A DNA stretch of 64,000 nucleotides, taken from contig JAOTOL010001449.1 in the NCBI GenBank assembly GCA_034440575.1, forward strand, positions 209,501 through 273,500, read 5' to 3'. The stretch comes from Imbricaverruca yamaguchii (Eukaryota; Arthropoda; Thecostraca; Neoverrucidae). The notes beneath the pieces are model-generated. The model was not told the origin of the DNA and made no database searches. It saw only the letters and a list, made by a program, of their open reading frames with translations. Position numbers and translations under genes: made by a program. This document shows, piece by piece, positions 34,170 to 45,909 of the stretch. Position 1 is the stretch's first letter. Every line of letters begins with the position of its first letter.

Positions 34170-36750
34170 CTCGACGCCAGGTGTTTCGAAATGTCGGGCC
34201 GGAATTCTGACTTTTAAGAGAGCAAAAAAATCAGAAAAGATCCACAAAAATAGCGTTGAGCCCCAAAAACTGGCGTTGGGTAAACGGAACCACGCGCCTG
34301 GGAGGGATAAGTCGGGCTGGGACACAGAAAAATCGCACCGACGCTAAAAAACCGAACGCCCACAAATGTGCGTTAGAAGTCCAAAATAAACGAAGCAGGA
34401 CCTCAAGAGCACAACGGGGGCCGAAAATACAATTGGCGCTCTGAAGCACACAATCTCCCAAAAAGCGGCAGGGCCTCAAAACATGCGTTGCAACCCTAAA
34501 TAAAGATACATGGAGCTCTAAAAAAATACACTGGAAGCTCTCAAGGCACGCAGGGACCATGCTAACTTGATGCACCTTCAAAAACGCCCTGACATGTAAA
34601 AACATCCTCGGTGCATAAAAAGCAACAAAGCCCTGCAACAAGGAGGACAAAATGTATTAAATCCCTGATTTGAATTTAAAATATATCACCCATCACTTTG
34701 AAATATGAAACTTACCAATTTCAGGCATTCTAGTTCATATCACCCGGTCGCCACGACGCCAACGTCCGTGCACGTGTACACTCATTTTGCGCATTCGGCG
34801 CATTCGCCACACTTCGTGCGATGCTACGGTTTCTGCTAGGCTTTCTGCCCTTTGCTAATTACTGCCACATGCTAGACTTGCGCTATGTTTGACGTGCTGG
34901 AATGCTTAGTATGGGCGTTCGCTGCGAAAAGTCGAGTAATTAAATCCGATGATTAATTCCCTACCTCCCACGTTTTCTGGTAGTTACGAAATGCAGATTC
35001 CGCTCAACTTTGATGCACCTGATATCTTTGTTGCTATCCTCCCAGAATGGCTATCAAACCGAGGCCCTTCCTCAGTGTTCTTTGCTTGGGCCCTCTGCGT
35101 CTTTCTGCGCTGTGGCCTAATGCATTTTTGAAACCCCTCATCGTTTTAGTGTGTTGTTGCTTTTTGGGGGCACCGATTACTCTTTTTTTACGTGTCGGCG
35201 TTTTCAAAGATTCCGGTGTCTTCATTTAATGCTCGGTGCTTTTGCGCGTTGTGGAACCATGTTGTCATTTGTGGCCCCAGACACTTTTTCAGGTCCTGGT
35301 GCGTCCTTATGAGCTCTGTGTGCCTTAAGAGCTTCTTGTGTATTTTATTAGAGGTCCACGTATGTTCATTTATGGCTGCAACGCATGTGTTAAGGCCCTG
35401 TCCCTTTTTGGGAGAATATGTGCGTTTTGGAGAGCCAGTTGTATTGTCGCCCCCAGTTGTGCTCTTAGGTTCCTGTTGTGTTTATTTGAGGCTACTGACG
35501 CACATTTATGGTGCTCCAGTACGATTTTGTGGCTTCGGCGCGGTGGTTCTTAGTCCCAGCGCGATTTACCGCGTCCGTGCACGTGGTTCCGGGGACCGAA
35601 CGCCAGTTTTCTGGGCTCAACGATATTTTTGTAGATTTTTCTCTTTTTGTAAAGTTCGAATCCCGGCGTTATTTTTCGACTCCCTGACGCCATGTTTTTG
35701 CATCTCATCTCGAATTTTAAAAATACGGTACGTTTTTCAGTGTCATACGCAATTTGTGAAGGCATCTGGTAGTATGTTTGGTGCTCCAGAGCCATTTTCT
35801 TGAACCGGACATACATTTTGTTGAATCCATTCTTATTTTGGAAGGCTCAAGCTTGATTCTTTTTGAGATACCGATTCGGTATTTCTGGTCACGTTGTTCT
35901 TACGTGTGGGCCTAGAGGCCAATTTTGTGGGGCTTCGACGGGACTACCGATGGGAATTGTGGGTCCCGAGCGCGATATTTTTGGGGACAGCTTCGAGTCT
36001 GTGAGAAGCGTTGTACTTAGCTGTTACCCAACGCGATTTTGGCGGTTCCTGTTGCAAGTTTTCGAGCCTCGGAACGAGTTTTCAGGGGCCCGAAGTGGTT
36101 ATTGGAAGACCCCTGCGCGAATTCTGGTGGACCGAAGCGAATTTTGGTGGCCCCAGCGCGAGTTTTGGAGCCCCGACACGATTCTTGGGAGCTTAAGCCT
36201 ATCAGGATAGAGGGGGCATTTGCCCCTTTGATATGCCACTGCGGCCACTGAAGGAGTATGTTTTTGTCCCAGAGTGACATTCCGGTTAAGAATTAGTTTT
36301 TTGGAACAGCCGCAACTTTTGGGACCCGGTGCGCCCTCCAGGGTGATTTCCAATGGCTGCGACGCGATTTTTTGTATATAGTCCAATGTGATCTTTTGGG
36401 CCCCGACGTCATTTGCTTGGATCCCTAGCGCGAACTTTAGCTGCCTAGACACTTTCTTGGGGTCTTTTAGGTTTTTTGGCGTCATTGTTGGGCCCCAGAG
36501 TTGGAGTGTTTTTGTTTGTCTTTTTTTGTGTGTTTTTGTGTGTTCTTTTCAGAGTTGGACCCATGTCCGGAGTGTTTTTTGTTGCTCCGGCTTCACTTGT
36601 TTTGGTCCCAATGAGACTGTTGTGGAATGATAAGACCCGTCATGCCACTAGATTGATTTTCATGGTCCGGTCGTAAATTTTTGGTGCACCCAGGCTCAGC
36701 GTAATTTTCAGGGGCCCAGACGGAATTTTTGGGTCCATATCGTAATTATG
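34170..36750. repeat. Degenerate short repeats of GGGCCCCGACGCGATTTTTGG type
   Basis: Many loosely similar 20-30 bp units alternating in orientation: on one side of about 34,650 the theme is CCTCAAAAACATGCGTTGC; on the right it is GGCCCCGACGCGAATTTTGG. The two flanks are roughly inverted relative to each other. No real gene is supported; open frames here are shadows of the repeats. A second transposon terminus (CCCCTTTGATATGCCACTG) is at 36,218-36,241. Confidence 0.7.
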
Positions 36751-39700
36751 AGACACTCGGGCACGACTTCTACCATTTCTTAGGGGATTCTTGCTAATTA
36801 TAGGCCTCATCTCGCCCCATTTCTTGGAGCCTCTTTACCAGTTTTCAACGTTTTATATCCTACCCCCTCCATATTCAATGTCCTCCTCTCTCGTCTTGTA
36901 GGGCCCTCTATTACATCCTCTTACATCCTCGGACCCTTTACCATGGCTTGGGGCTTCCTCTCATGTCCCATGGGCATTGTTTACCAAATTAGGGGCCTCC
37001 TGCCACACTTCGTGGGCCTCCTCCTTTATCCTGGCAAAGCCTTAGCAGTCTTGAGGGAATCTTCAATTTTGGAAACCTCACACCACTTCATACCTGTCAC
37101 CACTATACGACTGTCACCACTGTCACCACTATTGTGTCGTCCTCCTTAAGGGCCTCATCTCATTTTCTTGGAAATCTTTCCGGTCTTCGGGCCCTCATTC
37201 AGTCCTGGAGACCTACTCATTTTTGGGGACACCTCTCGAGTCCGGCAGGGCCCTCATTTCTCTTCTAGAGTCCTTTCTTTCAAATTAAGGGCCTCCTCTC
37301 ACGTCTTGGGGACTTCTTGCTCTGCGTTTTGATTCGAACTTCGCCCATCTTAAGGGTGGTACGTTATATCCTGGTGGACTCCTCTTCTATCCCAGGTTCC
37401 TCTTCTTCCCCTTCTTGGCAATCTGTGAGGCTTCTTTTCCGCCTGGGAACTATCTCTCTTCTCCAATGGCCTTTCTCTCCAATTTTAGGGCCTCCTCGTT
37501 CATCATGGGGTCTTATTTCAAATCTTGTGTCGTCCTCTTCCGAATTAGGTGCCTCCTGCCAGGTTTCTGTATCATCCTTTTCTATCTTGGTGGAATCTTA
37601 TTGGTTTTGGTGCCCATTTTTGCGTCTACGAAACATCATCTCATATCCACTGACTTTCTTTTTCGTCTCCGGGCCTTCTCTCATTTTCTGGAGCCTCCCT
37701 TCCCGTGTTGGGGCCTCCTTTGCAATTCTGGGTCCCTGCGTGCCAATTTTTGGCAATCTCTTGATTTCTGGGGCCTCCTACCCTCCCCTAGGTGATTCCT
37801 TTTACAAATTATTGGACTCCTTTCACGTCTTGGAGGCCTCCTCATCTGTGTTTGAAACATCATTATCCTCTTAGCAGGTTGCTTTTGAGTCTTAGTCCTA
37901 ATCTTCTCTTCTAGGGTACTCGTCTTCAAAATGTGGGCCTCATCTGGCTTGTCTTAGTGGCCTTGTCTCATTTCTAGGGGGACCTTCTTACCCATCTTGG
38001 AGCTCCTCTTGAGTCCGGATAAATATCTTTTTTCATTATTTTCTATTGTAGGGTCTTTTTTCCATCTTGGGGCCTCGTTTTCCAAATTAAGAATATTTTG
38101 CCACTTGTCGGAAGCCTTCTCGTTTAACCCTGGGTGGCTTCTTGCCCGTCTCGGTGGCAGTTCTTTTCGTCATGGGGGCCTCCTTTTCGTCCTGGGAGCC
38201 TGCTCACAATATCTGTTCTGTCTCTTATAGGAACCTGATTATATTTCCTGGGGGCCTCGTTGTCAGTCTTGGATCTTCCTTGACAGCATCATATTCTGTG
38301 CCGTCGGGCTCCTTGCTCACCTTTTTGTCCTATGCATTTCCGGATAGTGGTCTCCTCAAATTACAGGGGCGTCACCCCAAGTCTCAAGTCAAGGGGTGGA
38401 GACGATTGCCCCCGCTGCTCCACCCCGGTGGCGACGTCCCTGCTCTGAAACCTCATATCATATCCACTGGCTTTCTTTTCCGGCTTAGGGCCTCCTCTCA
38501 TTCTCTTGGGCCTGCCTTCCCGTATTGAGACTCCTTTGCAATGTTGGGGGCCTCCGTGTCAATTTTTGGCACTCTCTTTATTTATGGGGCCTCCTACCCT
38601 CCCCTAGATGACTTCTTTTTCAAATTATGAGCCTCCTCCTGAAGGCCCCTAATTTGTAGAATCTCCTTTTCTTCCTGGGGGCCTCATTTTCGTCCTAGGG
38701 GCCTCCTTTTCGTCCTAGGGGCCTTCTTTTCGTTCTGTGAATATCCTGTTCGTCCCGGGCTTCCTTTTCATCCTGGGGCCTCCTTTTCGTCCTGGGTCCT
38801 CCTTTTCCTCCTTGGAGCCTCCTTTTCGTCCCGGGGCCTCCTTCTCGTCCTGGGGCCTCCTTTTCGTCCTGGGGCCTCCTTTTGGCCCTGTGGCATCCTT
38901 GTCGTCCTGGGGGCTTCCTATTCGTCCTGAGGGCCTACTTCTCGACCTGGGGGCCTCCTTCTCGTTCTGGGGGCCTCCTTCTCGTCCTGGGGCCTCCTCG
39001 TCCTGGGGCCTCCTTCTCGTCCCGCAGGCCTCCTTATCGTCCTTATTGGCACTCACTTGATTTCTGGATCCTCCTACTATCTCCTAGGTGACTCTTTTTA
39101 AAATTATGGGCCTCCTCTTGGTGGCCAATAATTTGGAGAATCTCCTTTTCGTCCTGGGGTCTCCTTTTGTCCTGTGTAACCTCCTTTTCGTCCTGGGTGC
39201 CTCCTTGCCGTCCTGGGGTCCTCCAGGTAAATTTTTGGCACTCTCTTGATTTCTGGGGCCTCCTACCCTCTCTTAGGTGACTTATTTTTCAGGGTATGGG
39301 CCTCCTCCTCGAGGCCCCTAATTTGTAGAATCTCCTTTTCTTCCTGGGTCTCCGGTTCGTCCTGGAGGGCCTCATTTTCGTCCTGGGGGCCTCCGTGTCG
39401 ATTTTTGACACTCTTTCGATTTCTGGGGCCTCATATCCTCTCCTAGGTGACTTCTTTTTCGCATTATGGGCCTCCTCCTGGAGGTCCCTAATTTGTAGAA
39501 TCTCCTTTTCTTCATGGGGGCCGCCTTTTCGTCCTGGAGAGCCTCCTTTTCGTCTTGGGGGCCTCCTTTTCGTCCTGGGGGCCTCCTTTTCATCCTGGAG
39601 GGCCTCCTTTTCATCCCGAAGGGCCTCCTTTACGTCTTGGGTGCCTCCTTTTCGTCCTGGGGTCCTCCTTTTCGTCATGGGGGCCTCATTTTCGTCATGG

Positions 39701-39900
39701 GGACCTCTTTTTCGTCCTGGGGATCTCCTTTTCGTCCTGGTGGCCTTCTTTTCGTTCTGGGTGCCTCCTTTTCGTTCTGGGTGCCTCCTTTTCGTCCTGG
39801 GGGACTCCTTTTCGTCCTGGGGGCTTCCTTTTCGTCCTGGGGGCCTCTATTTCGTCCTGGGGCCTACATTTCGTCCTGGGGGCCTCAAATTTCAGGGGGC
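36750..39900. repeat. Degenerate to regular 20-bp minisatellite GGGCCTCCTTTTCGTCCTGG
   Basis: From about 36,750 the theme GGGCCTCCTCTCA appears irregularly. From about 38,640 to 39,890 it becomes a dense array of GGGCCTCCTTTTCGTCCTGG. Larger blocks of about 250-300 bp are also repeated (GCACTCTCTTGATTTCTGGG near 39,240 and 39,400, and similar at 38,570 and 37,755), giving a higher-order structure. Open frames in all registers are artefacts. Confidence 0.88.
38358..38443. repeat. Internal copy of the hAT-like right terminus
   Basis: CAAATTACAGGGGCGTCACC ... GATTGCCCCCGCTGCTCCAC CCCGGTGGCGACGTCCCTG closely matches the last 85 bp of the 11.3-kb element (39,883-39,966). Confidence 0.85.
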
Positions 39901-39973
39901 GGCGCCCCCCGTTTCACGGCAGGGGGCAATTTCCCCCGCTGCCCTCCCCCGGTGGCGACGCCCCTGACCACAA

Positions 39974-40240
39974 GGCAGTGTTCTAAGTGTCGCATTGATT
40001 GATATTATAATAAACGATATTAGGAATTGTCTACCACAGTTCATCGGTCGGTCCCTCTTTGTTGATGATTTTGCGATTTGGTCCCGTGGCGCTAGTACTT
40101 ATTCTGTGGAGCGGCAGCTGCAACTGGCGGTGGATCGGCTTGAAAGGTGACGTTTTACCAATGGACTTACGTTTTCAAGATGGAAGACTGTGGGCATTAA
40201 TTTTTGTCGCCGTCGTCGACCATGCCAAGATTTTTCAGTG
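39974..40240 (+). pseudogene. Jockey-like reverse transcriptase, second part
   Basis: Directly after the target duplication the frame gives GSVLSVALIDI, then RSLFVDDFAIWSRGASTYSV with the catalytic FVDD near 40,060, then LQLAVDRLERWTFTNGLTFS. Stops and frameshifts are present. The 3' limit of the LINE is unclear; nothing LINE-like is seen after about 40,330. Confidence 0.8.
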
Positions 40241-40329
40241 AAAATGTTTGGCATGGAGATCGCTACCATGGCCCTGGTTACGTCACCAAGGGGCCTGGGT
40301 TTTCACGACTTACATGACGTTTTTAGCGC

Positions 40330-41038
40330 TTGAAAGTTCATTTTGGAGATATTTGAAAAATAAAACAAAAATTTTGTCGAATCAGACAAAGGAGGGCGAA
40401 ATCGACCAGGGCCAAAATTGTTGTGCCCATAAACGTCGCTCGAATTCAACTTGCTCCCATAAAAAAACGTTTACTTTAGCCAGAATCTTCGATGGGCAAA
40501 TATGCAAAACCGGACTAATAAATAATCAAAAACTAAAAAATCCTCTGATGTGTTTTGCTTCGTCTCTAAAGATAAGCAAGCCCTAAGAGCATCATTTAAA
40601 TATATTTATCCGTTAAAGCATGACCACTGGTATAAATTTTTCGGAAGTGACCTCACTTGACCTTGACTAACTCGTTGACTCTAGATGATCTGACCTCAAA
40701 ATTTTGACACAACATGCCAAATTGACGCGAGAAAAGGTATGAATAATGTCGGCGCGCTCCCGCGTACCGTCCTTTCACTATTCGCGGAAAATCTTAGGGG
40801 AGCTGATAACAACCTCCCCAGAGATAGCGCGGGTTAACGTAAATGTACATACGACTTAGCATTCCTTGCAAGGCAAACTCGCTTTAAAGGCGACTCAAAT
40901 GACCTTCATGGTCCGGTACGCCTCTAAAAATCACCCTCCCCCACTCCTTCACTATGCGCCAACACTGCCACCCACGGTATGGCAGTTCATTGCTTTCCTC
41001 ATACGCAAGAGTTTACCACATCCTATTTCCTTGCCTTC
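40330..41038. other. Intron sequence, no gene seen
   Basis: AT-rich sequence without recognised coding or repeat structure. It includes short GACCTTGACC-type motifs near 40,650 that are also frequent in other transposons of this window. Confidence 0.35.
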
Positions 41039-41929
41039 CTTTAATGCATGGGTGTAACCATTGGGGTGGGGAGGGGGAGGGACATGTCACCCCCCATTTA
41101 TGAAAAGTAGCGATTAGTCCCCCCCCAATTTTTTCCGTGTCTCCCCAAGCCCCGCTACCCGAGTATCATCGCCGCAAAATTATACTTCATCATTTAAAGA
41201 GTCAAAACACACACGCAAGAGGAACACGAAAAATAATAAAAGCCGATGCAGCCAATAAACGAGCTTCACAGGCTATCTGTCGTCACAAAATCTCCGAATA
41301 GTAAACCAGCACACGTTATAAATTTCTGCTTCCAGACCCTTCTTGAATAACATCAAGCTTGAGCATCTTCTGTTTTCGCTTGAGTGGAAAATTGTGCTCT
41401 GCTAGGCAACACATCTGGATCATCGCTAGGCTTTATACGTCTTCGGCTGCATTCCGCTGATCATGTGTTGATATATCTTGAACAAATACGACTCTGGATG
41501 TTCTTGGGTATCTTTAAGACCACTCAGGGAAGTCATGGGCAGCCTTGAACATGCACGTCAAGTTAACGTCGTATTCCTATTCGTATTCAGCGACTATTTC
41601 GTCAGAGGCGTATTTGTATTGACATCGGCATTCTGCGACGCGTTTATGGTCGTTCGAAACAATTAACACTGAACACGCTGGAAGGAACTACATAGGTTTC
41701 GCATTACCACTTTACCGGTTAAGGTTCAACGTAAACCAGCTTCTTCGGTCGCCTCCATTTTTCTTTCATTTTCACCAAAACCTGCCCAGATTTGGTATGA
41801 AGCAATAGCCGGTGGTGAACCATACTGCAACATTTCAAGTCGGTACATGCTAAGCTCACACTTCTAGGTCAAATGTTACCTTCATTTATTAGATGGCGAT
41901 ATTGAAGCGATATTGACCGAACGCGAGGT

Positions 41930-42985
41930 TCCCGCACTCGAGTTGATATAACCCGTGGTGGACATTCGAGTAACATTTCAAACCGGAACAAGTCAAGGCC
42001 AAAGGTTTGGTTACGTTCTTCAATGTAATCGCGTTGTGTCGCTATAGCTTCTATTTTCAGAAAATGGATGTCATTCGTGTTGTGTGATTCGTGTTGTCTT
42101 GTTGTACAGTGTCATAAAGTTGACATCTCGAAATAATCTGGACGGGTCAAAATTCAAGCTGATTTCTTCAGTGGCCTTACATTATTTTGTGGTTTTCGCA
42201 AAGCCGACCCAGCTCCATTTCAAACCGGGACGTGTCAAAGTCAAAGGTTTCATGAAGTTCTTCGATGACATCGCGTTTCGTCGCTATGGCTTCATTTTGA
42301 AGAAAACGGATCTGATTCGTGACAAAGAATGGACAATCGTAACAATGTATGTCAGTTGACAGCCCATGGTGAACCCTCGATTGAAAATGTTAAACCTGGA
42401 TATGTCAAGGTCAAACCTCATGGTCAAAGGCTAGTTTGGATGTTTTTGCTAGTTTGGAAGTCCTCGCGATTCGTCGCTATGGGTTCAATTTGCACCAAGT
42501 GGGTGTCATTCGACGTGACTTGTGCGTATCATAATGTTGCCCAATACAACTAATTTCTAAGGTCAAAGGTCAAACCGATTTCCTTTGTCGCCTCGCATTT
42601 TTTTATTCGCCCTAACCTACCCACATCTTATGGCAAACAATAGCACGTGGTGCACCTCGAGTAACATTTCCAACCGGAACACGTCAATTGTACTCTAGCA
42701 AATTGTTCAGAAATCACATTAAGTGTCAAGGTAAAATGTCGAACTCATTTCTTCGATCGCCCCGCGTTTCTTCGTTTTCTCCCAAAGCTACCCATGCTTG
42801 GCACCAAGAGAATGCCCGTGAACAACCCTCGAGTAATATTTCAACCCAGGACATGTCAAATCGTGCCTCAAGGTCAAAGGTTCGTTTAATTTTCAGAGTC
42901 CTCGCGTTTCATGGCTATGGCTTCAATTTGTATTATGTAGGTGTCATTCGACGTTTCTTGCCGTACGGTTCATAATGTGGAGACA
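41930..42985. repeat. About 230-bp diverged tandem repeat inside the 3-kb element
   Basis: Four recognisable units near 41,975, 42,215, 42,390 and 42,840 share AACCGGGACRTGTCAAAGTC, CTCGCGTTTCGTCGCTATGG and GTGTCATTCGACGT-like blocks, with spacing from about 170 to 450 bp. No coding role is apparent. Confidence 0.7.
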
Positions 42986-43324
42986 TTGGAATAATTACAA
43001 AGGTGTCATGGGTCCTGCGTGTGTGCAATGATTGAGTGTAATAGGAATAGGAGGGTCAAATATATTTTTGCTTGCAGCCGTTTTGATAGCAAGCACTCAT
43101 CCTATATGACTTGGGGCTCCCCAAGACATGCGCCATAACCTGATCGGACCGTGCTCTCATCGCTGGGTTTTAATTTATATTGACACATTGCTGTTCCGGA
43201 CATATAAAATATAGAACTATTTTCTTCTTCTCAAATTGCTGCTTTCCTCTTAATGATTCATAGTGACTGCTCACAATTTTACAACTGGCCGAACTTCAGA
43301 ACCGCGAGAGAGCGATGTTGTAAC

Positions 43325-43645
43325 CAGGGGTAGATCCAGGAATTGCCATGGGGGCACTTGTCTGGAGGGGCGTCATTTTTTGGGAGAGGTGCCACTGCGA
43401 AAGCACCTGGAGTGACTCCTCTGGATGCAACATTCGAGGGGCGGGTTGCACTCAGATCTTCCTGAAAAAAAACTCTGCATTTTTATTCCATAAATTTCCT
43501 CTACATGCAACGGGCGCCTCCGGCTCAAAAATTCGAGCGGGTGCACTAGCACCTTTTCAGAGGGACTCCTTTTCCTGGCGTGGGGGACGCCACCTCCCAC
43601 GTCGGAGGGTACATGCCCTCGGTGCCACACCCTTTATCCACCCTG
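43325..43645. mobile_element. 321-bp nested hAT-like MITE
   Basis: The left end CAGGGGTAGATCC and the inverted right end CAGGGTGGATAAA are related. The flanking 8-mers GTTGTAAC and GTTGTTAT match at 6 of 8 positions, a plausible decayed duplication. Confidence 0.55.
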
Positions 43646-44289
43646 GTTGTTATTGCATCGAAATATGTGTCAGTAAAACAGGAAAACATGGGAAAGACGT
43701 GGGAATGTCCATTACGTAGGTCCATATGTTCCACCATAAAACCATCGTCCAATATTTTATGTTTTTTCCTACTACTTTTAACATACAGCATTGCTCTTTG
43801 GTGATCGTTAATTCTGTTCAGCTCATACGACATCAAGCTAGATGTTCATAGGCAGTGGTAAGTAATGAAACTTGCAAATTTTGAAATTATTTTGAAAAAT
43901 ATAATTTTTAACAATAGTAGATCTGAAAATTGTAATATATTGAAATTAAATTGCAGTGACCGAAAATGCCATTGAAAAAGTGGCTGAATTCCAATATTTT
44001 TTTGGGGGTGGGGTGGGGCAGGCCCCTCTATCCTGTTCAAACTTACCGCGTTCCCGATTTGTTCCCCCAATTTCGAATCCGTGGTTACACCCATGCTTTA
44101 ATGAATATGCATGCCGCAATTTGTGAAGTTAAATTTTTGCAAGCTATGTTTTAAAATGTTTTCATTAACCTATGTCTGAGTTATGCATACCAAATTTAGC
44201 TTTTCAGACTATATGTACACATGTAGTTCTCCAATTTTCTCCGTGACACTTCTGGCATTTACATACTAGCATGAAAACCTATTCCTTTC

Positions 44290-45906
44290 CCTGCTTGAAA
44301 TACTTCTCACTCCATCAGCTATCTCCGCGGCCTGCCAAGTTTACCCGAAACATACTCAGAGCCTCCTCGTGCCTATTGCTGAGCAAGTTCGCTCATTCAT
44401 GCTCAGATGTAACCAATCTAATGCAAACATTTCAGTCTTCCCAAAAAATCCCCCGCAGATCTATGAACTTTACCCAACGTTCTTTGCAAATCTTGACACT
44501 CATGCTATTCAGTCCAATGCCCCTAGAATACCATTCTGCACTTGCGCTTACCATCGGGAATAGGGATGTTACCAGTCGTCTCTTCCTACTTTGTGCTAAG
44601 ATACCTATCAAACCCGTGTACTTTTGTAATTGATTCTTTAGTTCTACCTCTTCCTACATTATCCACACCAACATGCACAATTACTATTGCATTCCCTCCA
44701 CTTCCCTCCATTGCTCCTTCTAAGATATTCGAACATTCTTGACTAGGAACCTTCGGAAGCAGACTCGAGTACTTCTACTTGAGTGTGCAGGAATGTTACA
44801 TACAAATGTATCCCTTCGGTCCAGCCGTTCGGAATGTAGTCATGATTCATTGGCATTGTTGGCTGTAGAAAAACAGTATGTCTTATCAGTGTGGCGAGAT
44901 AACCAATGTTACCTGAGCTGCCCGGCCGCGCCGTCGGCGGTCAGGCATCCGGAAAGGTACCCATTTGTTCTAAGGTCCGACACGTGTGTCTGACGCATCT
45001 GTGAAGTTCACCCATCCCCGCGGCCATTACGGATGCACAATAGCCGCCGGACGTTCAGCCAATCAGCATGGAACTATTTAATTTCTTGTAAGGTGTTGGC
45101 CAACCACGCCTGTCGTGGGTTGTCGCCCATGTCGGGGTTGTGCGGGCCCGTGGTCAGTCGACGGAGAGTCGTCAAGAGGGACTGAGGTAGGACGGTCGCG
45201 AGCGGACGTTGGCTTGTCATCGTGGTGCCGGCAGTCGCGCTTCCAAATTACTGTGGGCATCGTTTATCATTTGGCTACGCTAATCCTGCCTCATCGCTGT
45301 TCTGAGCTTGTCCAGTCGCAATATAAAATATTGTGCACAGTAACCCAGGCCTTTCAACCGTGGGGGATCGCAACGCGACGGTCCATGGACTTATCACTGC
45401 CAGGGAAAAGGAACTACCCCACAAGTGTTTCTCCTACAAAATGAAAGTTCAGCATACCTAACTCTTGAGTCCCTTATATCTAAAACCTCCTCACTATCTT
45501 TGGCTACCTTTTCGCTCTCACCTCCATCCTGACGAGCACTGCTCTGCTTCCCTTGCAATTCTTCAAACTTATGCATTTAGTGGCCGGAGTCAGTTTTGCT
45601 TCAAGCTGTCCTAGTTCTCCTACGCAGTCACTATCCACCATCTCTATGCTGGGCCTCACTACTGTCACCACTACTAGCACGCCTGGAAGCCTGCACCTGG
45701 CCTACTTGACTGTCGTTGCTTGTAATAGGCCCCACCACTAAGCACAGCAGGCATTCCGCTTCCTTTGCTGACATCTCTGCCTTACTATTAAAACCCCCGA
45801 TGACCCGCTCTACGCTCCCATTTTCCACAGCTTTTGGGATTGGTTTTTTTTTTTTTGGGGGGGGATTGGTATATTGCCTGCTTCTGAGATTACTATTTGC
45901 GCTCAT
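44290..45906 (-). pseudogene. Degenerate SGNH/esterase-type ORF of a LINE, interrupted
   Basis: On the - strand 45,394-45,906 gives KFEELQGKQSSARQDGGESE and then DIRDSRVRYAELSFCRR, similar to the GDSxVRxL block of LINE ORF1 esterases. After a break, 44,760-44,290 gives GGNAIVIVHVGVDNVGRGR and a decayed DGLHLS-like block. The intervening 44,880-45,390 is a GC-rich foreign stretch. The family differs from the CR1 copies at 5,396 and 32,796. Confidence 0.55.
44880..45390. mobile_element. GC-rich insertion, LTR-like in composition
   Basis: A roughly 0.5-kb stretch separates the two halves of the SGNH remnant. It contains a CCAATCAGCATGG box followed by TATTTAATTT, CpG-rich sequence and a TATAAAATATTGTGC segment. 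This could be a solo LTR or another promoter-bearing element. I could not define its ends. Confidence 0.3.
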
Positions 45907-45909
45907 TAC

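Larger units (their letters stand above)
28629..39966. mobile_element. 11.3-kb hAT-like element filled with minisatellite and a nested LINE
   Basis: The left end CAGTGGCGTCGCCACG and the inverted right end CAGGGGCGTCGCCACC form short terminal inverted repeats. The 8-bp duplication ACCACAAG is the length typical of hAT elements. The element contains no transposase I can see. Its content is a CR1-like LINE copy (29,625-34,167) and long stretches of degenerate short repeats (34,170-36,700; 36,750-39,900). It is a non-autonomous or hollowed-out element. Confidence 0.8.
24935..40300 (+). mobile_element. Jockey-like LINE, split by two DNA transposons
   Basis: The pieces are collinear on the + strand: endonuclease 24,935-25,690, linker and start of reverse transcriptase 25,750-26,303, reverse transcriptase 28,110-28,628, then reverse transcriptase again from 39,967 to about 40,240. 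The endonuclease starts with ILQWNCRGI and contains GSDHFPV near 25,580. Frameshifts break the frame in several places. The interruptions are 26,304-28,082 and 28,629-39,966. The host gene intron is that of CASP, in antisense orientation. The Jockey assignment comes from the overall sequence style and is tentative at clade level. Confidence 0.85.
41047..44095. mobile_element. 3-kb hAT-like element with perfect 8-bp target duplication
   Basis: CTTTAATG is present at 41,039-41,046 and 44,096-44,103. The termini are inverted: CATGGGTGTAACCA on the left and TGGTTACACCCATG on the right. No transposase is visible. The inside holds about four diverged copies of a roughly 230-bp repeat (41,930-42,980) and a nested small element (43,325-43,645). 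Confidence 0.88.

Noticed and set aside
37317..40002. Several Ser/Phe/Pro-rich + frames
   Set aside because: All are registers of the GGGCCTCCTTTTCGTCCTGG minisatellite.
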